From positions 248,001-312,000 of the forward strand of contig NZ_PYWA01000006.1 of NCBI RefSeq assembly GCF_003056335.1: DNA of 64,000 bases. The letters run 5' to 3'. The notes below the pieces were generated by a model, which made no database searches, had not been told where the DNA came from, and saw nothing but the letters and a program-made list of their open reading frames with translations. The stretch is from Paracoccus indicus. Its GTDB lineage: Bacteria > Pseudomonadota > Alphaproteobacteria > Rhodobacterales > Rhodobacteraceae. This document shows positions 51,191-60,362 of this stretch, in pieces. Position numbers and translations under genes: made by a program. The first letter of the stretch is position 1; the number at the start of each line of letters is the position of its first letter.

Positions 51191-51936
51191 GCGGCCCGCC
51201 ATGCGGCGTCGGGTGCGCACCAGGGGGCGTCCTCGTCCCAGGCCTCCTGGAAGGTCCGGGTGCGGGCGATATTTGCCTCGGTCAGCACCTCGGAGGTGGG
51301 GCCCCACGCCACGGCGCGGCGGGCCAGAAGCAGCGTCTGCGGGAAATGCGCGCGCACCAGCGCCAGGTCATGCGCGACGGTCAGCACGGTGCGCCCTTCG
51401 GCATTCCAGTGCTGGATCAGGGCCGTCAGATCACGAATGGTCTTGTCGTCGATGGCGTTGAACGGTTCGTCCAGAAGGATCAGCTGCGCGTCCTGCACCA
51501 GCACCCGTGCAAACAGCGTCCGCTGCAGCTGTCCGCCCGACAGGCTGTCCAGAGGCCGATGCCCGAACCCCTCAAGACCTACCTGGAACAAGGCGTCCTC
51601 CACCCGCGCCCGATCCTCGGCTAGGTGCCGGTCCAGAAGACCACGCCTTTGCCACAGTCCAAGCGTCACAAGGTCCCGCACCCGCGCCGGAAAGTCTCGG
51701 TCCAGTTCCGAGATCTGCGGCAGATAGGCCAGTGCCTTCCGGCTTCTGCTGCACTCTCCGCTCATGGGGGTCAGAAGCCCGGCAATCGTCTTGAGCAGCG
51801 TCGATTTGCCCGACCCGTTCGGCCCGACGATCGCCGTCAGCGAGCCAAGCGCAAACTCTCCGGTCACGTGGTGAATTGCGGCACGGCTGCCATATCCGGC
51901 CGTCAGGTCGTGAAGTGCGACAGCGGAGCTTGTCAT
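51187..51936 (-). CDS. aztA: Zinc ABC transporter ATPase AztA
   Basis: A 249-residue ATPase. Walker A GPNGSGKST (38-46), signature LSGGQLQRTLFAR and Walker B LILLDEPFNAID are complete; the switch His is in VAHDLALV. It drives zinc import with AztB. ATG 51936 lacks a strong ribosome site; a TTG at 51957 with GAGGA upstream would add seven residues and is a real alternative. First gene of aztABCD; a candidate Zur box lies about 45-60 bp upstream. Confidence 0.88.
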   Translation of the reverse strand: MTSSAVALHDLTAGYGSRAAIHHVTGEFALGSLTAIVGPNGSGKSTLLKTIAGLLTPMSGECSRSRKALAYLPQISELDRDFPARVRDLVTLGLWQRRGLLDRHLAEDRARVEDALFQVGLEGFGHRPLDSLSGGQLQRTLFARVLVQDAQLILLDEPFNAIDDKTIRDLTALIQHWNAEGRTVLTVAHDLALVRAHFPQTLLLARRAVAWGPTSEVLTEANIARTRTFQEAWDEDAPWCAPDAAWRAA

Positions 51937-51977
51937 GGATGATGAAAGTGATGCCAAAACGAGCGTCCTCTTGTACA

Positions 51978-51995
51978 GTAACGTAATAACGTAAC
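51978..51995. promoter_or_regulatory. Candidate Zur box upstream of aztA
   Basis: GTAACGTAATAACGTAAC, an 18-bp imperfect palindrome (14 of 18 positions symmetric) in AT-rich DNA just before aztA. Length and symmetry fit Fur/Zur operators; assignment rests on the adjacent zinc genes. Confidence 0.6.
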
Positions 51996-52030
51996 ATTCA
52001 AATAATGTGCAAGGGGGTAAGGCACATCAG

Positions 52031-52669
52031 CTACGACGACCGTCCCCGAACCAGCACCAGGTTGTCTTCCAGCATCGCCTCAGCGCCATCTGGCCCTCGA
52101 CCGGGGCGCGTGACGATATCGGCCCGAACGACCTCAAGGTGTGGGGCTGGTGCACCGATGGCGGCCAGTTCATCAGCCAAGCTGGGGAAGATCGTCGGCG
52201 GCGTTTCCTCCGGGCTCCATGGAGGCGGGGCTGCATGCGAAAGAACAAGAAAATGGCCGCCCGGGCGCAGTTGACGAGCCGCTCGGCCGAGGATCGTGGC
52301 GCGCGCCAAGGCGACCGGGGATTGTAGGTAGAGCGCGGTAATCAGGTCGAACCTGCCATGTGGGAACGAAACCGACAGATCACATCGCTCGAACTGCGCT
52401 TGGCTCTCTAAACCCAACTCTGCGGCGCGCGCACGGGCACGGGCGATGGCAGTTTCAGAAATGTCGCAACCGTGTGCCTGCCAGCCCTGCTGGGCCAGCC
52501 AGATCACATCATCGCCATGAGAGGCGCCAAGGTCCAGTGCCTGGCCTGGCGTCAGCCCGGTCGCAATCTGTTGGAGCGCGGCGGTGGCGCGGCCGGTCGA
52601 TGTTGTGCGCTTGGTGCGGTAGAACTCCTCCCAAAACGCGCTAGGGTCTTCCAGTGGGTCGATGGTCAT
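52031..52669 (-). CDS. SAM-dependent methyltransferase (TehB-like class I)
   Basis: A 212-residue class I methyltransferase. The SAM site is ALDLGASHGDDVIWLA, followed by an acidic strand end (AHGCDIS) and FDLITALYLQSP. It resembles small thiol- or metalloid-methylating enzymes of the TehB type. It overlaps the MFS exporter by four bases, so the two are made together: methylation followed by export, or two arms of one resistance response. Substrate unknown. Confidence 0.8.
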   Translation of the reverse strand: MTIDPLEDPSAFWEEFYRTKRTTSTGRATAALQQIATGLTPGQALDLGASHGDDVIWLAQQGWQAHGCDISETAIARARARAAELGLESQAQFERCDLSVSFPHGRFDLITALYLQSPVALARATILGRAARQLRPGGHFLVLSHAAPPPWSPEETPPTIFPSLADELAAIGAPAPHLEVVRADIVTRPGRGPDGAEAMLEDNLVLVRGRSS

Positions 52670-54069
52670 GCTCCTGCCTTTCGTTGTAGGGAGACGTTTC
52701 CGCGCAGCAGGGCCAGTGCCAGCAGCGCTGCGGATCCGGTCGTGCCCATCTGCAGCCACATCATCGCGGCGGCCGCCTCGAGCCCCGGTCGCGCCTCGAG
52801 CGCCCACCCGTAGACGGCGAAGCTCAGTGCGATAGACGCGGCCATGCTGACCTGCTGCATGGTCTGGATGGCGCCGGCGCCCGCTCCGGCCAGCGACCTC
52901 GGCAGGCTCGACATCCCGAGCTGAATCACCGAGGTGACCGTCAGCCCCATCGCCGCACCCGCCGCCAGCATCCCCGTCCTCAGCGGCCACAGGCGCGCCG
53001 GCGTCATCCCCGGCAAGACCCCTTGGATCAGCAGCAAGCTTGTGCAAAGCAGCAGGGTCCCCATCGTCACCCGCGCCAGAGGTTGCAGGGGCAACCGCCC
53101 GGCCGCCCAGGAACCGGCAACGACGCCGGCGGGAAAACCAGCCGTCACCAGTCCCGTCTGCAGCGGGCCGAGGCCCAGCTTGCTCTGCAGGGCCATCGAC
53201 AGGACTACGAAGAAACCGGGCGGGGCCGAGACTGCCAGAAGAAGAAACGCAAGGCTCCAGCGAAAGCTTGGTGCGCGCAGCAGGGCGGGCGGTATCAGCG
53301 CCGCAGGTCCGGCCCGTGCTGTCAGCCGGGCAAACAGCGTGGCGCATGGCAGAGCCGCAGCCAGCATGAGGAAGATAGGCACAGGCCAACCGAAAGCGGG
53401 ACCGAGGGACAGGGGCGCAACGAGGCAGAAGATGATCGCGGCGAAGCTGGCGATCTCGGCCAGTCGGCTGGCGCCGTCACCGGCCGGGCTGTCCGGGGTC
53501 AGCCGCCGTCGTGCCGAGAGCATCACCGTGAGCGCGAGCAACGCTTCAGTCAGAAGAATAACGCGCCAACCCAGCCAGTCCGGTGCGGCCCCCAGCAGCC
53601 CCCCCGCCAGCAGCGGCCCGCAGACTGATGCGAAGGAGGCTGTCATCGCCAGGCGCGCGAACGCGCCGGATTGCCCGGAGGGCGTGAAAAGCCGTGGGAT
53701 CATCGCCAGCGCCTGAGGCGCCAGCGCCGCCGCGCCGATCCCCTGCAGCATTCGCGCGCCTGTCAGAAGCACCGGCCCCGGTGCCAGGGCCGACAGCAGC
53801 GCCCCGACCAGGAACAGCGCTCCGCCCATGAGAAACACGCGCCCCTTCCCGAAGCGGTCGGCGGCCCGCCCCGCCGGCAGCAGCAGCATCGCTACGACCA
53901 GCGGATAGGCCCCCGCGATCAGCGCGAGCGGCGCGGTGCCAAGGTTGAGATCGACGCCGATCCCCGGCATCGCGATCGCCATCATCGGAATGTCGACGAT
54001 GGTCATGGCCATGCCTATCAGCAGCGGGGTGAAGCTGAGCGCGGCAGAAGGGTCGGGGCGAATATCCAT
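52666..54069 (-). CDS. MFS exporter, DHA2-like 14-helix drug transporter
   Basis: A 467-residue major-facilitator protein with about 14 hydrophobic segments. Features of proton-coupled drug exporters are present: the motif A region RAADRFGKGRVFLMGGALF and motif C ARLAMTASFASVCGPLLAGGLLG. ATG 54069 is chosen; an in-frame ATG at 54093 would add eight residues and neither has a strong ribosome site. Divergent from an Rrf2 regulator and overlapping the methyltransferase. Function is probably export of a toxic small molecule. Confidence 0.85.
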   Translation of the reverse strand: MDIRPDPSAALSFTPLLIGMAMTIVDIPMMAIAMPGIGVDLNLGTAPLALIAGAYPLVVAMLLLPAGRAADRFGKGRVFLMGGALFLVGALLSALAPGPVLLTGARMLQGIGAAALAPQALAMIPRLFTPSGQSGAFARLAMTASFASVCGPLLAGGLLGAAPDWLGWRVILLTEALLALTVMLSARRRLTPDSPAGDGASRLAEIASFAAIIFCLVAPLSLGPAFGWPVPIFLMLAAALPCATLFARLTARAGPAALIPPALLRAPSFRWSLAFLLLAVSAPPGFFVVLSMALQSKLGLGPLQTGLVTAGFPAGVVAGSWAAGRLPLQPLARVTMGTLLLCTSLLLIQGVLPGMTPARLWPLRTGMLAAGAAMGLTVTSVIQLGMSSLPRSLAGAGAGAIQTMQQVSMAASIALSFAVYGWALEARPGLEAAAAMMWLQMGTTGSAALLALALLRGNVSLQRKAGA

Positions 54070-54080
54070 TTTGGGCGAAT

Positions 54081-54145
54081 CATGTAACTGCATAAGTAAC
54101 TTGATAGCACATCTTGCAGAAGTCATGTAATACCTAAAGTTACAC
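54081..54145. promoter_or_regulatory. Twin direct repeats, likely Rrf2 operator
   Basis: CATGTAACTGCATAAGTAAC at 54081 and CATGTAATACCTAAAGTTAC at 54124 are similar in 13-14 of 20 positions and start 43 bp apart, close to four helical turns. They lie between the MFS and Rrf2 genes, where the regulator should act on both promoters. Confidence 0.55.
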
Positions 54146-54159
54146 GACCCGAGGACCCG

Positions 54160-54600
54160 ATGCGCCCAGACACCCGCCTCTCCCGCCTGCTGCACGTGCT
54201 TCTGCACATGGCGCAGACCGATACGCCGATGACCTCTCAGCAGATCGCGGGGATGCTCGGCTCGAACGCGGCGGTGGTGCGGCGGATCATGGCCGGGCTA
54301 AGGGACGGCGGCTATGTCGAGGCCGAGCGCGGCCATGGCGGCGGCTGGCGAATTAGCCGGTGCACGGACGAGATCACGGTGCTGGACGTCTACCGATCGC
54401 TCGGCTCGCCCGATCTCTTCGCCTTTGGCTTTTCAAATCCGCGCCCGCTCTGCCTGATCGAGCAGTCGGTGAACGCCACCATCGCGGGCAGCATCGAGAC
54501 GGCCACGGCGGCAATCCTCGAGCAGTTCAGGACACTGCGCCTGTCGCAAATCGAGACAGAGGTGCAGGAGAGAATGCCGCAGTGCAAGCGCTCGAACTGA
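54160..54600 (+). CDS. Rrf2-family transcriptional regulator
   Basis: A 146-residue Rrf2 protein. The winged helix is MTSQQIAGMLGSNAAVVRRIMAGLRDGGYVEAERGHGG with the wing GGGWRISR. Iron-sulfur members (IscR, NsrR) use three cysteines in the centre; here only isolated Cys residues occur (CTDE, PLCL, PQCK), so it may sense through thiols instead. It is divergent from the MFS/methyltransferase pair and probably represses it. Confidence 0.85.
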   Translation: MRPDTRLSRLLHVLLHMAQTDTPMTSQQIAGMLGSNAAVVRRIMAGLRDGGYVEAERGHGGGWRISRCTDEITVLDVYRSLGSPDLFAFGFSNPRPLCLIEQSVNATIAGSIETATAAILEQFRTLRLSQIETEVQERMPQCKRSN

Positions 54601-54893
54601 GAGGTCGCAGACTTTTTCATCTGTCGTCGTGGCAGAACGCCCGGGCTTGCAGGCGGTTGTAGAACGATTGATTGCTCACCCCCGCTGTCAATCCTATGAC
54701 ACACCGCCGTCAGGCCGTTCCTCGCCGAAGCTATGCGAAAACTTGGGCGTAGAATCGTGACGGGCGTGGTTCTTGCTTGCGGACAGGTCCAGTCGAAGCC
54801 TTGGCCGACACGGGAACCATGATGGATGCAGATGACGAAAAACGGGCGGGGCGTCAACTGAAACCCGCCCGTACGTTCGCTTCCGGAACCCTG

Positions 54894-57002
54894 TCAAAAG
54901 GTCCGGCTGACGTTCAGCAGGACCTGACGCTCGGGGCCGGGGGCCACCCGGCCCTCCATCATTTTCCAGAACGGCAGGTCGTAATCACGATCCAGCAGGT
55001 TCTTGACCGCGACCGAGACGCTTGTCTTGCCCGAGGTGTAGCTTCCCGACGCGTTGACCACGCCATACCCGGCAGTCCTGTAGGTATTGGACTGCTCGAC
55101 CCAGGATGAGGATGCGGCATGGATCCCCGCCCCTGCGCGCCAGCCATCACCGGCCTCGTCGCGACGGTCATAGTCGATCCACACGCTGGCAGAATGGCGC
55201 GGAACGCCGGGCAGGTCGGAGCCTGCGACGGCACCCATGGGAATGTCCCGCGTCAGTTCGGCATCGGTATAGGCATAGTTCGCCAGGACCCGCCACGCGC
55301 TGCCGGTCTGCCACACGCCGTCAAGCTCGATCCCCTGCGCGCGCTGCTGACCCTCGGTGATGCTGGTCAGGAATGTCGGATCGGTCGGATCGGTCACCGG
55401 GACATTGCTGCGCTCGATCCGGAAGGCGGCGATGCTGCCCGACAGGGCGCCGTCGTCGTATTTCACGCCGATCTCGGCCTGCTTCGAATGTTCCGGTTTC
55501 GGCATGGACGAATAGAAGTAGAACGCGTTGGCGCTCAGTCCCTCGCTGTAGCTGGCAAAGGCCGATGTCCTGTCATCCAGGTCATAGACCGCGCCGATCC
55601 GCGGCAGCAGGCGCGTCTTGTCCAGCGTATCCCGACGGCCATAGCCTTCGGAATCATAATCGGTCTTGAGATAGGCCAGGCGCAGCCCGCCCAGAAGGTG
55701 CAGCCGCCCATGCGTCGACTGTGTCTGGACGAACGCCCCTGCGGTCGTGTAGCGCCCGTCGCCCTCGCCCATCGCCAGCGTCGAGGGCATGGTCCATGCG
55801 GGCCACGCCCCCGGGTTCAGCAGGTCGTTCGTCCCCGCGAAATCCATATACATGAGCGAGTAATCCTCGATCCGCGAGACATCCGCACCGAACAGAAGGG
55901 TGTGATCCCAGCCTCCTGTGGCGAAGCGGCCCTGGAACGAGGTGTTCAGGCTGTATTCGGTCTGCTTTCCGGGCACATAGGAATTGAACAGGTTCCACGA
56001 TGTCGGACCGGCATCGGGTGCGGCAGACAGGGTAATCTGGGTGATCTGTTCGACATCGTTTCGGCCATAGCGAAGTTGGGTGCGGTTCGACCACACGCCG
56101 TCGAAATCATGGTCCAGCGTCACCGTCAGCTTGCGGGTCTTCGTCTGGCTGGCAGGGATATCCGGATCGCCGATATAGAGGTCCCGCTCCAGCCGGAAGT
56201 CTCCGGCGACGGTGCCGACGGCGGGAAGACCCTGATATTCCTGCGCCTCCCATCGCGACAGATGCCCTTCGATTGTCAGTCGCGTGTCCGTGCCGTGACC
56301 GAAGGTCAGAGAGGGGCTCAGCGAATAGCGTTCAGTCTCGATCACGTCCACATCGGCATCGGACCGGGCGTAGCTGCCGTTCACGCGGAAAAGCACGTTG
56401 CCGGGCAGCGTCCGGTTGATGTCGAAGGACGGCTCGACAGTGTCGTTCGTGCCATAGGTCAGCCCGAGGGTGGTGAAGTCCCGATCCTCGGGCTTCTTGG
56501 TGACGATGTTGATGATCCCGCCCAAGGGGGCACCGACACCGCCGCCGTAGAGGATGGCATTCGGCCCCTTGAGGACCTCGATCCTCTCGACGCCGGCCAG
56601 CGCATTGGCATCGCCCGTGTTGATGTAGTTCGAGATGCCGTCGCGGAAGAACTGCGCCGGAAAGCCGCGCAGGATGGTCGATTCGAAGGCCGGTGTCTGC
56701 AGGGGCACATTGCCCTGCGCGCCGCTGACGTTACGCAGCGCCTCCTGCATGGTCGCCACGCCTTGGTCCTGGAGGATCTGGGGTGTGATCACCTGCACCG
56801 ACTGTGGTACCTGCAGCAGGGGTGTTTCCGTCCGGGTGGCGCTGGTCACGTCCGTGGCACGATAGCCGTCGATCACGGCGTCGTTCCGCGAGGCGGAGAG
56901 GATAATGGGATCAAGAAGGATCGGCTCTTCTGCGCTTGCGGCAGGGGCGATGAGGCAGGCCGCGGAAAGAAGCAGCCAGCTGCGAAATGTGGGGAATGTC
57001 AT
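54894..57002 (-). CDS. TonB-dependent outer-membrane receptor
   Basis: A 702-residue receptor with a signal peptide (LLLSAACLIAPAASA), a plug domain (VPQSVQVITPQILQDQG, LRGFPAQFFRDGISNYINTG, VERIEVLKGPNAILYGGG) and a 22-strand barrel ending in Phe (VLLNVSRTF). By family it looks like a siderophore receptor, but all following genes handle copper or oxidase assembly, so a copper complex is an equally plausible ligand. ATG 57002 is used; GTG 57008 is also possible. No siderophore genes are nearby. It is the last gene of the run. Confidence 0.85.
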   Translation of the reverse strand: MTFPTFRSWLLLSAACLIAPAASAEEPILLDPIILSASRNDAVIDGYRATDVTSATRTETPLLQVPQSVQVITPQILQDQGVATMQEALRNVSGAQGNVPLQTPAFESTILRGFPAQFFRDGISNYINTGDANALAGVERIEVLKGPNAILYGGGVGAPLGGIINIVTKKPEDRDFTTLGLTYGTNDTVEPSFDINRTLPGNVLFRVNGSYARSDADVDVIETERYSLSPSLTFGHGTDTRLTIEGHLSRWEAQEYQGLPAVGTVAGDFRLERDLYIGDPDIPASQTKTRKLTVTLDHDFDGVWSNRTQLRYGRNDVEQITQITLSAAPDAGPTSWNLFNSYVPGKQTEYSLNTSFQGRFATGGWDHTLLFGADVSRIEDYSLMYMDFAGTNDLLNPGAWPAWTMPSTLAMGEGDGRYTTAGAFVQTQSTHGRLHLLGGLRLAYLKTDYDSEGYGRRDTLDKTRLLPRIGAVYDLDDRTSAFASYSEGLSANAFYFYSSMPKPEHSKQAEIGVKYDDGALSGSIAAFRIERSNVPVTDPTDPTFLTSITEGQQRAQGIELDGVWQTGSAWRVLANYAYTDAELTRDIPMGAVAGSDLPGVPRHSASVWIDYDRRDEAGDGWRAGAGIHAASSSWVEQSNTYRTAGYGVVNASGSYTSGKTSVSVAVKNLLDRDYDLPFWKMMEGRVAPGPERQVLLNVSRTF

Positions 57003-57033
57003 TGTCACTGTCCGAATGATTTTTTTTGCAGGG

Positions 57034-58401
57034 TTAGGTCGGTTCTGAGCGGCCGCGTTCGCGCCAGCGGCGAAGGCCCATGTCCAGCGCCAGCATGACC
57101 AGCAGCGAGGCTCCGGTCAGCGGGAAGAGGATGCCTCCGACGATCAGGATTGCCAGCAGTCCGCGGAACACCCGCTTGTCCTGTGGCATCGGGGGAACGC
57201 CCATGGACCGCGACGGGCGGCGCTTCCACCACATCACGCCGGCCGAGACCGCCAGCAGGATCGTACCGGCGCAGACCAGAAGCAGCAGGATCTGGTTCGC
57301 CAGCCCGAATTGCTGTCCCATATGGATGTTGATGCCGAATTCCAGCCAACGTCCGCCGGGGCCGTAATCGGCATAGCTCATGTCGACCAGCGCATCGCCG
57401 CTATACTGGTCCAAGTGCACGACACGCTGCTGGCTCAGATCGTCGGGATAGACCGAGCCGCTATAGACCCCGTTCGGCGACGAGGGCAGCACCACCGAAT
57501 AGCCCGAATGAAGGCCAAGGCCCTCGAACTGGGCCACAGCCGCATCAAGCCCGATGGGCTGTGCGTTCTCGGGCGGTGTCACCTCGGGGATCTGGGCCTG
57601 CTCCAGAGACCAAGAGGTCTGCGCCTGATCGTTCAGCCGTTGCCCCGACATCGGCACATCGACGCGCACGCCGGAGGGATAACCGAAGTTGGATCCGTTG
57701 GCCCACTCGTTCACCTTGCCACCCCAGACCTGCGACCACGGCATACCGGTCACGGCCAGAAAGACGATGAAGCCGCCGACGAAGATGCCGGTCACGGCAT
57801 GGGTGTCGCGCCAGAAGACGCGCCGTTTCGCATTCCCGCGCACGCTGACGACGCCGCCTTTCTGCCCGCGCGGCCACCAAAGATAGATGCCGGTGCCGAC
57901 CAGAAGAATGGTCCAGCCGCCCACGATCTCGATCACGCCGCGCGCGACTGGCCCGAAATAGCGCAGGCTGTGCAGATAGCGCACCGTCCACATGACGGTG
58001 CTGCGGTCGGGCCGCGCACCCAGAACATTGCCCTGCCAGGGGTCGACATAGACCGCCATGCGCTGCCCGCTATCTGCCGCCACCGTCACTTCGGCCGAGG
58101 CGTGGGGCACCGGCGGATCGGTGTATTTCACCGCCCGACCCGGCACGGCGGTCAAGGCCGAGGCGACCAGCTGCCCGGGTCGCTGCGTATTGCCGTCCTG
58201 CACGGCAACGCGCTTGACGTCGGCGTGGACGATCATGTCGATTTCGTCGCGGAAGATATAGGCCGCCCCGGTCAGGGACATCGTGATCAGGAAAGGCAGG
58301 ACGAGCAGTCCCGCATAGAAATGCCAGCGCCAGACGGCGCGATAAAGGTCGGATGCTGCCGCGCGCGGGCGGGTCGCTGCATCCATGGTCGCATCGGACA
58401 T
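57034..58401 (-). CDS. PepSY-TM family membrane protein
   Basis: A 455-residue protein with four membrane helices (first near 30-50: GLLVLPFLITMSLTGAAYIF) and two PepSY-like periplasmic regions. The His and Trp-rich motifs (LYRAVWRWHFYAG, RDTHAVTGIFVGGFI, NIHMGQQFG) fit the family, which often accompanies TonB receptors and may reduce metal complexes in the periplasm. It lies directly before the receptor gene, with 31 bp between them. Confidence 0.85.
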   Translation of the reverse strand: MSDATMDAATRPRAAASDLYRAVWRWHFYAGLLVLPFLITMSLTGAAYIFRDEIDMIVHADVKRVAVQDGNTQRPGQLVASALTAVPGRAVKYTDPPVPHASAEVTVAADSGQRMAVYVDPWQGNVLGARPDRSTVMWTVRYLHSLRYFGPVARGVIEIVGGWTILLVGTGIYLWWPRGQKGGVVSVRGNAKRRVFWRDTHAVTGIFVGGFIVFLAVTGMPWSQVWGGKVNEWANGSNFGYPSGVRVDVPMSGQRLNDQAQTSWSLEQAQIPEVTPPENAQPIGLDAAVAQFEGLGLHSGYSVVLPSSPNGVYSGSVYPDDLSQQRVVHLDQYSGDALVDMSYADYGPGGRWLEFGINIHMGQQFGLANQILLLLVCAGTILLAVSAGVMWWKRRPSRSMGVPPMPQDKRVFRGLLAILIVGGILFPLTGASLLVMLALDMGLRRWRERGRSEPT

Positions 58402-58461
58402 GTATCTACCTGTCTCGTGAATGGAATGGAGGCGGCGCGACAGGGGCGCCGCCCTGTCAGC

Positions 58462-59061
58462 TCAGCCGGCCATCAATCGGCGCAGTGTCGTCATCGCGCG
58501 GTCATGGTCTTCCTGATAACCGATATGGCTGAAGTAATTGCCTTCCGCATCGAACAGCAGCACCTGCGCCGAGTGGTTGACTGTATAATCGCCCCCCTTC
58601 AGCGGCACCTTCTGGGCATAAGCGCGAAAGGCGGCCATGGCCTTGTCCACCTCGGCAGGGTCGCCAGTAACGCCGGTCACGCCAGGTACCCAGGAGACAT
58701 ACTCGCCCAGCACCTCGGGTGTGTCCCGCTCGGGATCGACGGTGATGAAAAAGGTGCGCAGCGCGTCGCCCTCGGCGTCCAGATCCTCCTGCCAAGCCAT
58801 GATCTCGCCCAGGGTGGTGGGGCAGACGTCGGGACAATGGGTGAAGCCGAAGAACACGGCCGACGGCTTGCCCTGCAGGCTGGCCTCGGTGAAGGACTGC
58901 CCATCCGCCGTCGTCAGGTGGTAATCGCCACGCCCGAGTTCGCTGAACAGCAGCTGCTGGGTCGGCTCGGGCCGCAGCCAGGCCCAAGCCAGCAGCAGTG
59001 CCGCGACAGCGACCAGTGACCACAGGCTGATGCGCAGAAGAAAGGTGCCTTGCCGGGTCAT
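58462..59061 (-). CDS. SCO1/SenC copper chaperone
   Basis: A 199-residue membrane-anchored thioredoxin-fold protein. The copper site is Cys76-x3-Cys80 (THCPDVCP) with His163 (YTVNHSAQ). SCO proteins deliver copper to the CuA site or reduce its cysteines. The protein starts at ATG 59061 with an N-terminal anchor (RISLWSLVAVAALLLAWAW). Since the oxidase subunit II at the window's left edge lacks CuA, the client is probably another oxidase of the host. Confidence 0.9.
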   Translation of the reverse strand: MTRQGTFLLRISLWSLVAVAALLLAWAWLRPEPTQQLLFSELGRGDYHLTTADGQSFTEASLQGKPSAVFFGFTHCPDVCPTTLGEIMAWQEDLDAEGDALRTFFITVDPERDTPEVLGEYVSWVPGVTGVTGDPAEVDKAMAAFRAYAQKVPLKGGDYTVNHSAQVLLFDAEGNYFSHIGYQEDHDRAMTTLRRLMAG

Positions 59062-59062
59062 C

Positions 59063-59641
59063 TCAGTGTCCCGCATGGGCGTCGGCTTCGTGCTGATTGC
59101 CGCCCGCCGCCCGCGCGTTGAAGGCTTCGATCGACAGCGGCACGATGATCTCACCCGCGCTCTCGAAAGTCAGAGTGACCTCAACCGTTTCGCCCGCGAG
59201 CAGAGGCTGCTGCAGCTCCATGAACATCAGGTGATAGCCGCCGGGCTGCAGCTCGACCGTCTCGCCGGCGGGGACCGGCAGACCGTCTACCAGTTCGCGC
59301 ATGATCATGACATCGCCGTTCATGGCCATCTCGTGGATCTCCATGTGACCGGCAGCATCCGAGGCCGCGGCAATCAGGCGGTCATTTGTCGCGCCATCGT
59401 TGGTAATCGTCAGAAATCCACCCGCGACCGGGGCGTTCGGCAGCGTGGCGCGCGAATAGGGCGACGCGATGGTCAAATCGCCGATCTGCCAACGGGCTTT
59501 GCTGACGTGCTGCCCATCGGTCTGGCTTCCTGCATGACCGGCATGGTCGTGGCCCTTGTCGCCGGAGACCTTGTGCGCTGTGACGGCCTGACCAAGGCAA
59601 GCGCTCACCGCGAATGCGGCAAGAAACAGGTGCTTTTGCAT
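59063..59641 (-). CDS. Periplasmic copper chaperone PCu(A)C
   Basis: A 192-residue protein with a signal peptide, then a His-rich segment (GDKGHDHAGHAG) and the PCuAC domain. The copper(I) ligands H103, M114, H137 and M139 follow the family pattern (EIHEM, VMIM, GGYHLMFM). A second His-rich tail (NQHEADAHAGH) ends the protein. It supplies copper to SCO or directly to oxidases. One base separates it from the SCO gene. Confidence 0.9.
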   Translation of the reverse strand: MQKHLFLAAFAVSACLGQAVTAHKVSGDKGHDHAGHAGSQTDGQHVSKARWQIGDLTIASPYSRATLPNAPVAGGFLTITNDGATNDRLIAAASDAAGHMEIHEMAMNGDVMIMRELVDGLPVPAGETVELQPGGYHLMFMELQQPLLAGETVEVTLTFESAGEIIVPLSIEAFNARAAGGNQHEADAHAGH

Positions 59642-59732
59642 ATCGTATCTCTTCTCTGAATGGCTGTGATGGAGCGCGCCACCCGCATCGGGCGTGCGTC
59701 CGCCGCACTCTTAGGTGCGTCATCGCTTGGGT

Positions 59733-60131
59733 TCAGATCAGAGAAGGAGGGCCTCGGGCCGCCGGCGTGAGGACATCGACGCGGCGAGCGTGAAGGGGAA
59801 TGTCGACGACGTAGTCTACACGCAACTCGAGCAGCGACGTCGAAAGCGGCACCAGCCCCTCATCCGCAAGCCCAGATTGTCCATGCAGCGCCCAATCGCA
59901 GGGTTGAGGCTGGGGATGGCCGCCGTGGTCGGCGCCGTCCGTGCTTCGGACCTGGCCATCGGCGGCCATGACCGCCTCGACCATCCCGTCCCCCGTGCAA
60001 AGCACGATCCGCACGCCGGCCGGGCTCGCCTCCAGCATCGTGCCTTGGCTGATTGTAGCGAAGAACAGGAACGGTATTAGCAGCAAGGACCCAACGACCC
60101 GCTGCCAGAAGCAGCGCGGACGATTGCTCAT
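59733..60131 (-). CDS. DUF2946-like small secreted protein
   Basis: A 132-residue protein with an N-terminal hydrophobic signal (VVGSLLLIPFLFFATISQG) and the paired-Cys pattern of DUF2946-type proteins (VLCTGDGMVEAVMAADGQ, then PQPCDWALHG). A His/Asp-rich middle (DGADHGGHPQPQPCD) could bind copper. DUF2946 genes commonly sit in copper-handling operons. First gene of the PCuAC-SCO-PepSY-TonB run. Start 60131 is chosen by comparison with the family; the ribosome site is weak. Confidence 0.65.
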   Translation of the reverse strand: MSNRPRCFWQRVVGSLLLIPFLFFATISQGTMLEASPAGVRIVLCTGDGMVEAVMAADGQVRSTDGADHGGHPQPQPCDWALHGQSGLADEGLVPLSTSLLELRVDYVVDIPLHARRVDVLTPAARGPPSLI

Positions 60132-60362
60132 GTCAGAACTGCCACAACGACGGATCACAGACGGGCCCTCAAGTATCACATCTTGAGTAACGCCAATTCT
60201 GACATTTGGGAAGTGTCCGATTGTCTCAGGTTTTCAGAACCCTGGCTCATACATCGGTATCCGCGCTTCGGTTAGCGAGAATAACTTGCTCATTGATCAG
60301 GTCTCCTCGCGGCGGCCTGCAACACGCAATCGGCTGAAAATCAATGGGTCTGGATTCTTAGA

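Noticed and set aside
55119..57098. 659-codon open frame opposite the TonB receptor
   Set aside because: Mirror of a real gene; no recognisable domain and an unlikely composition.
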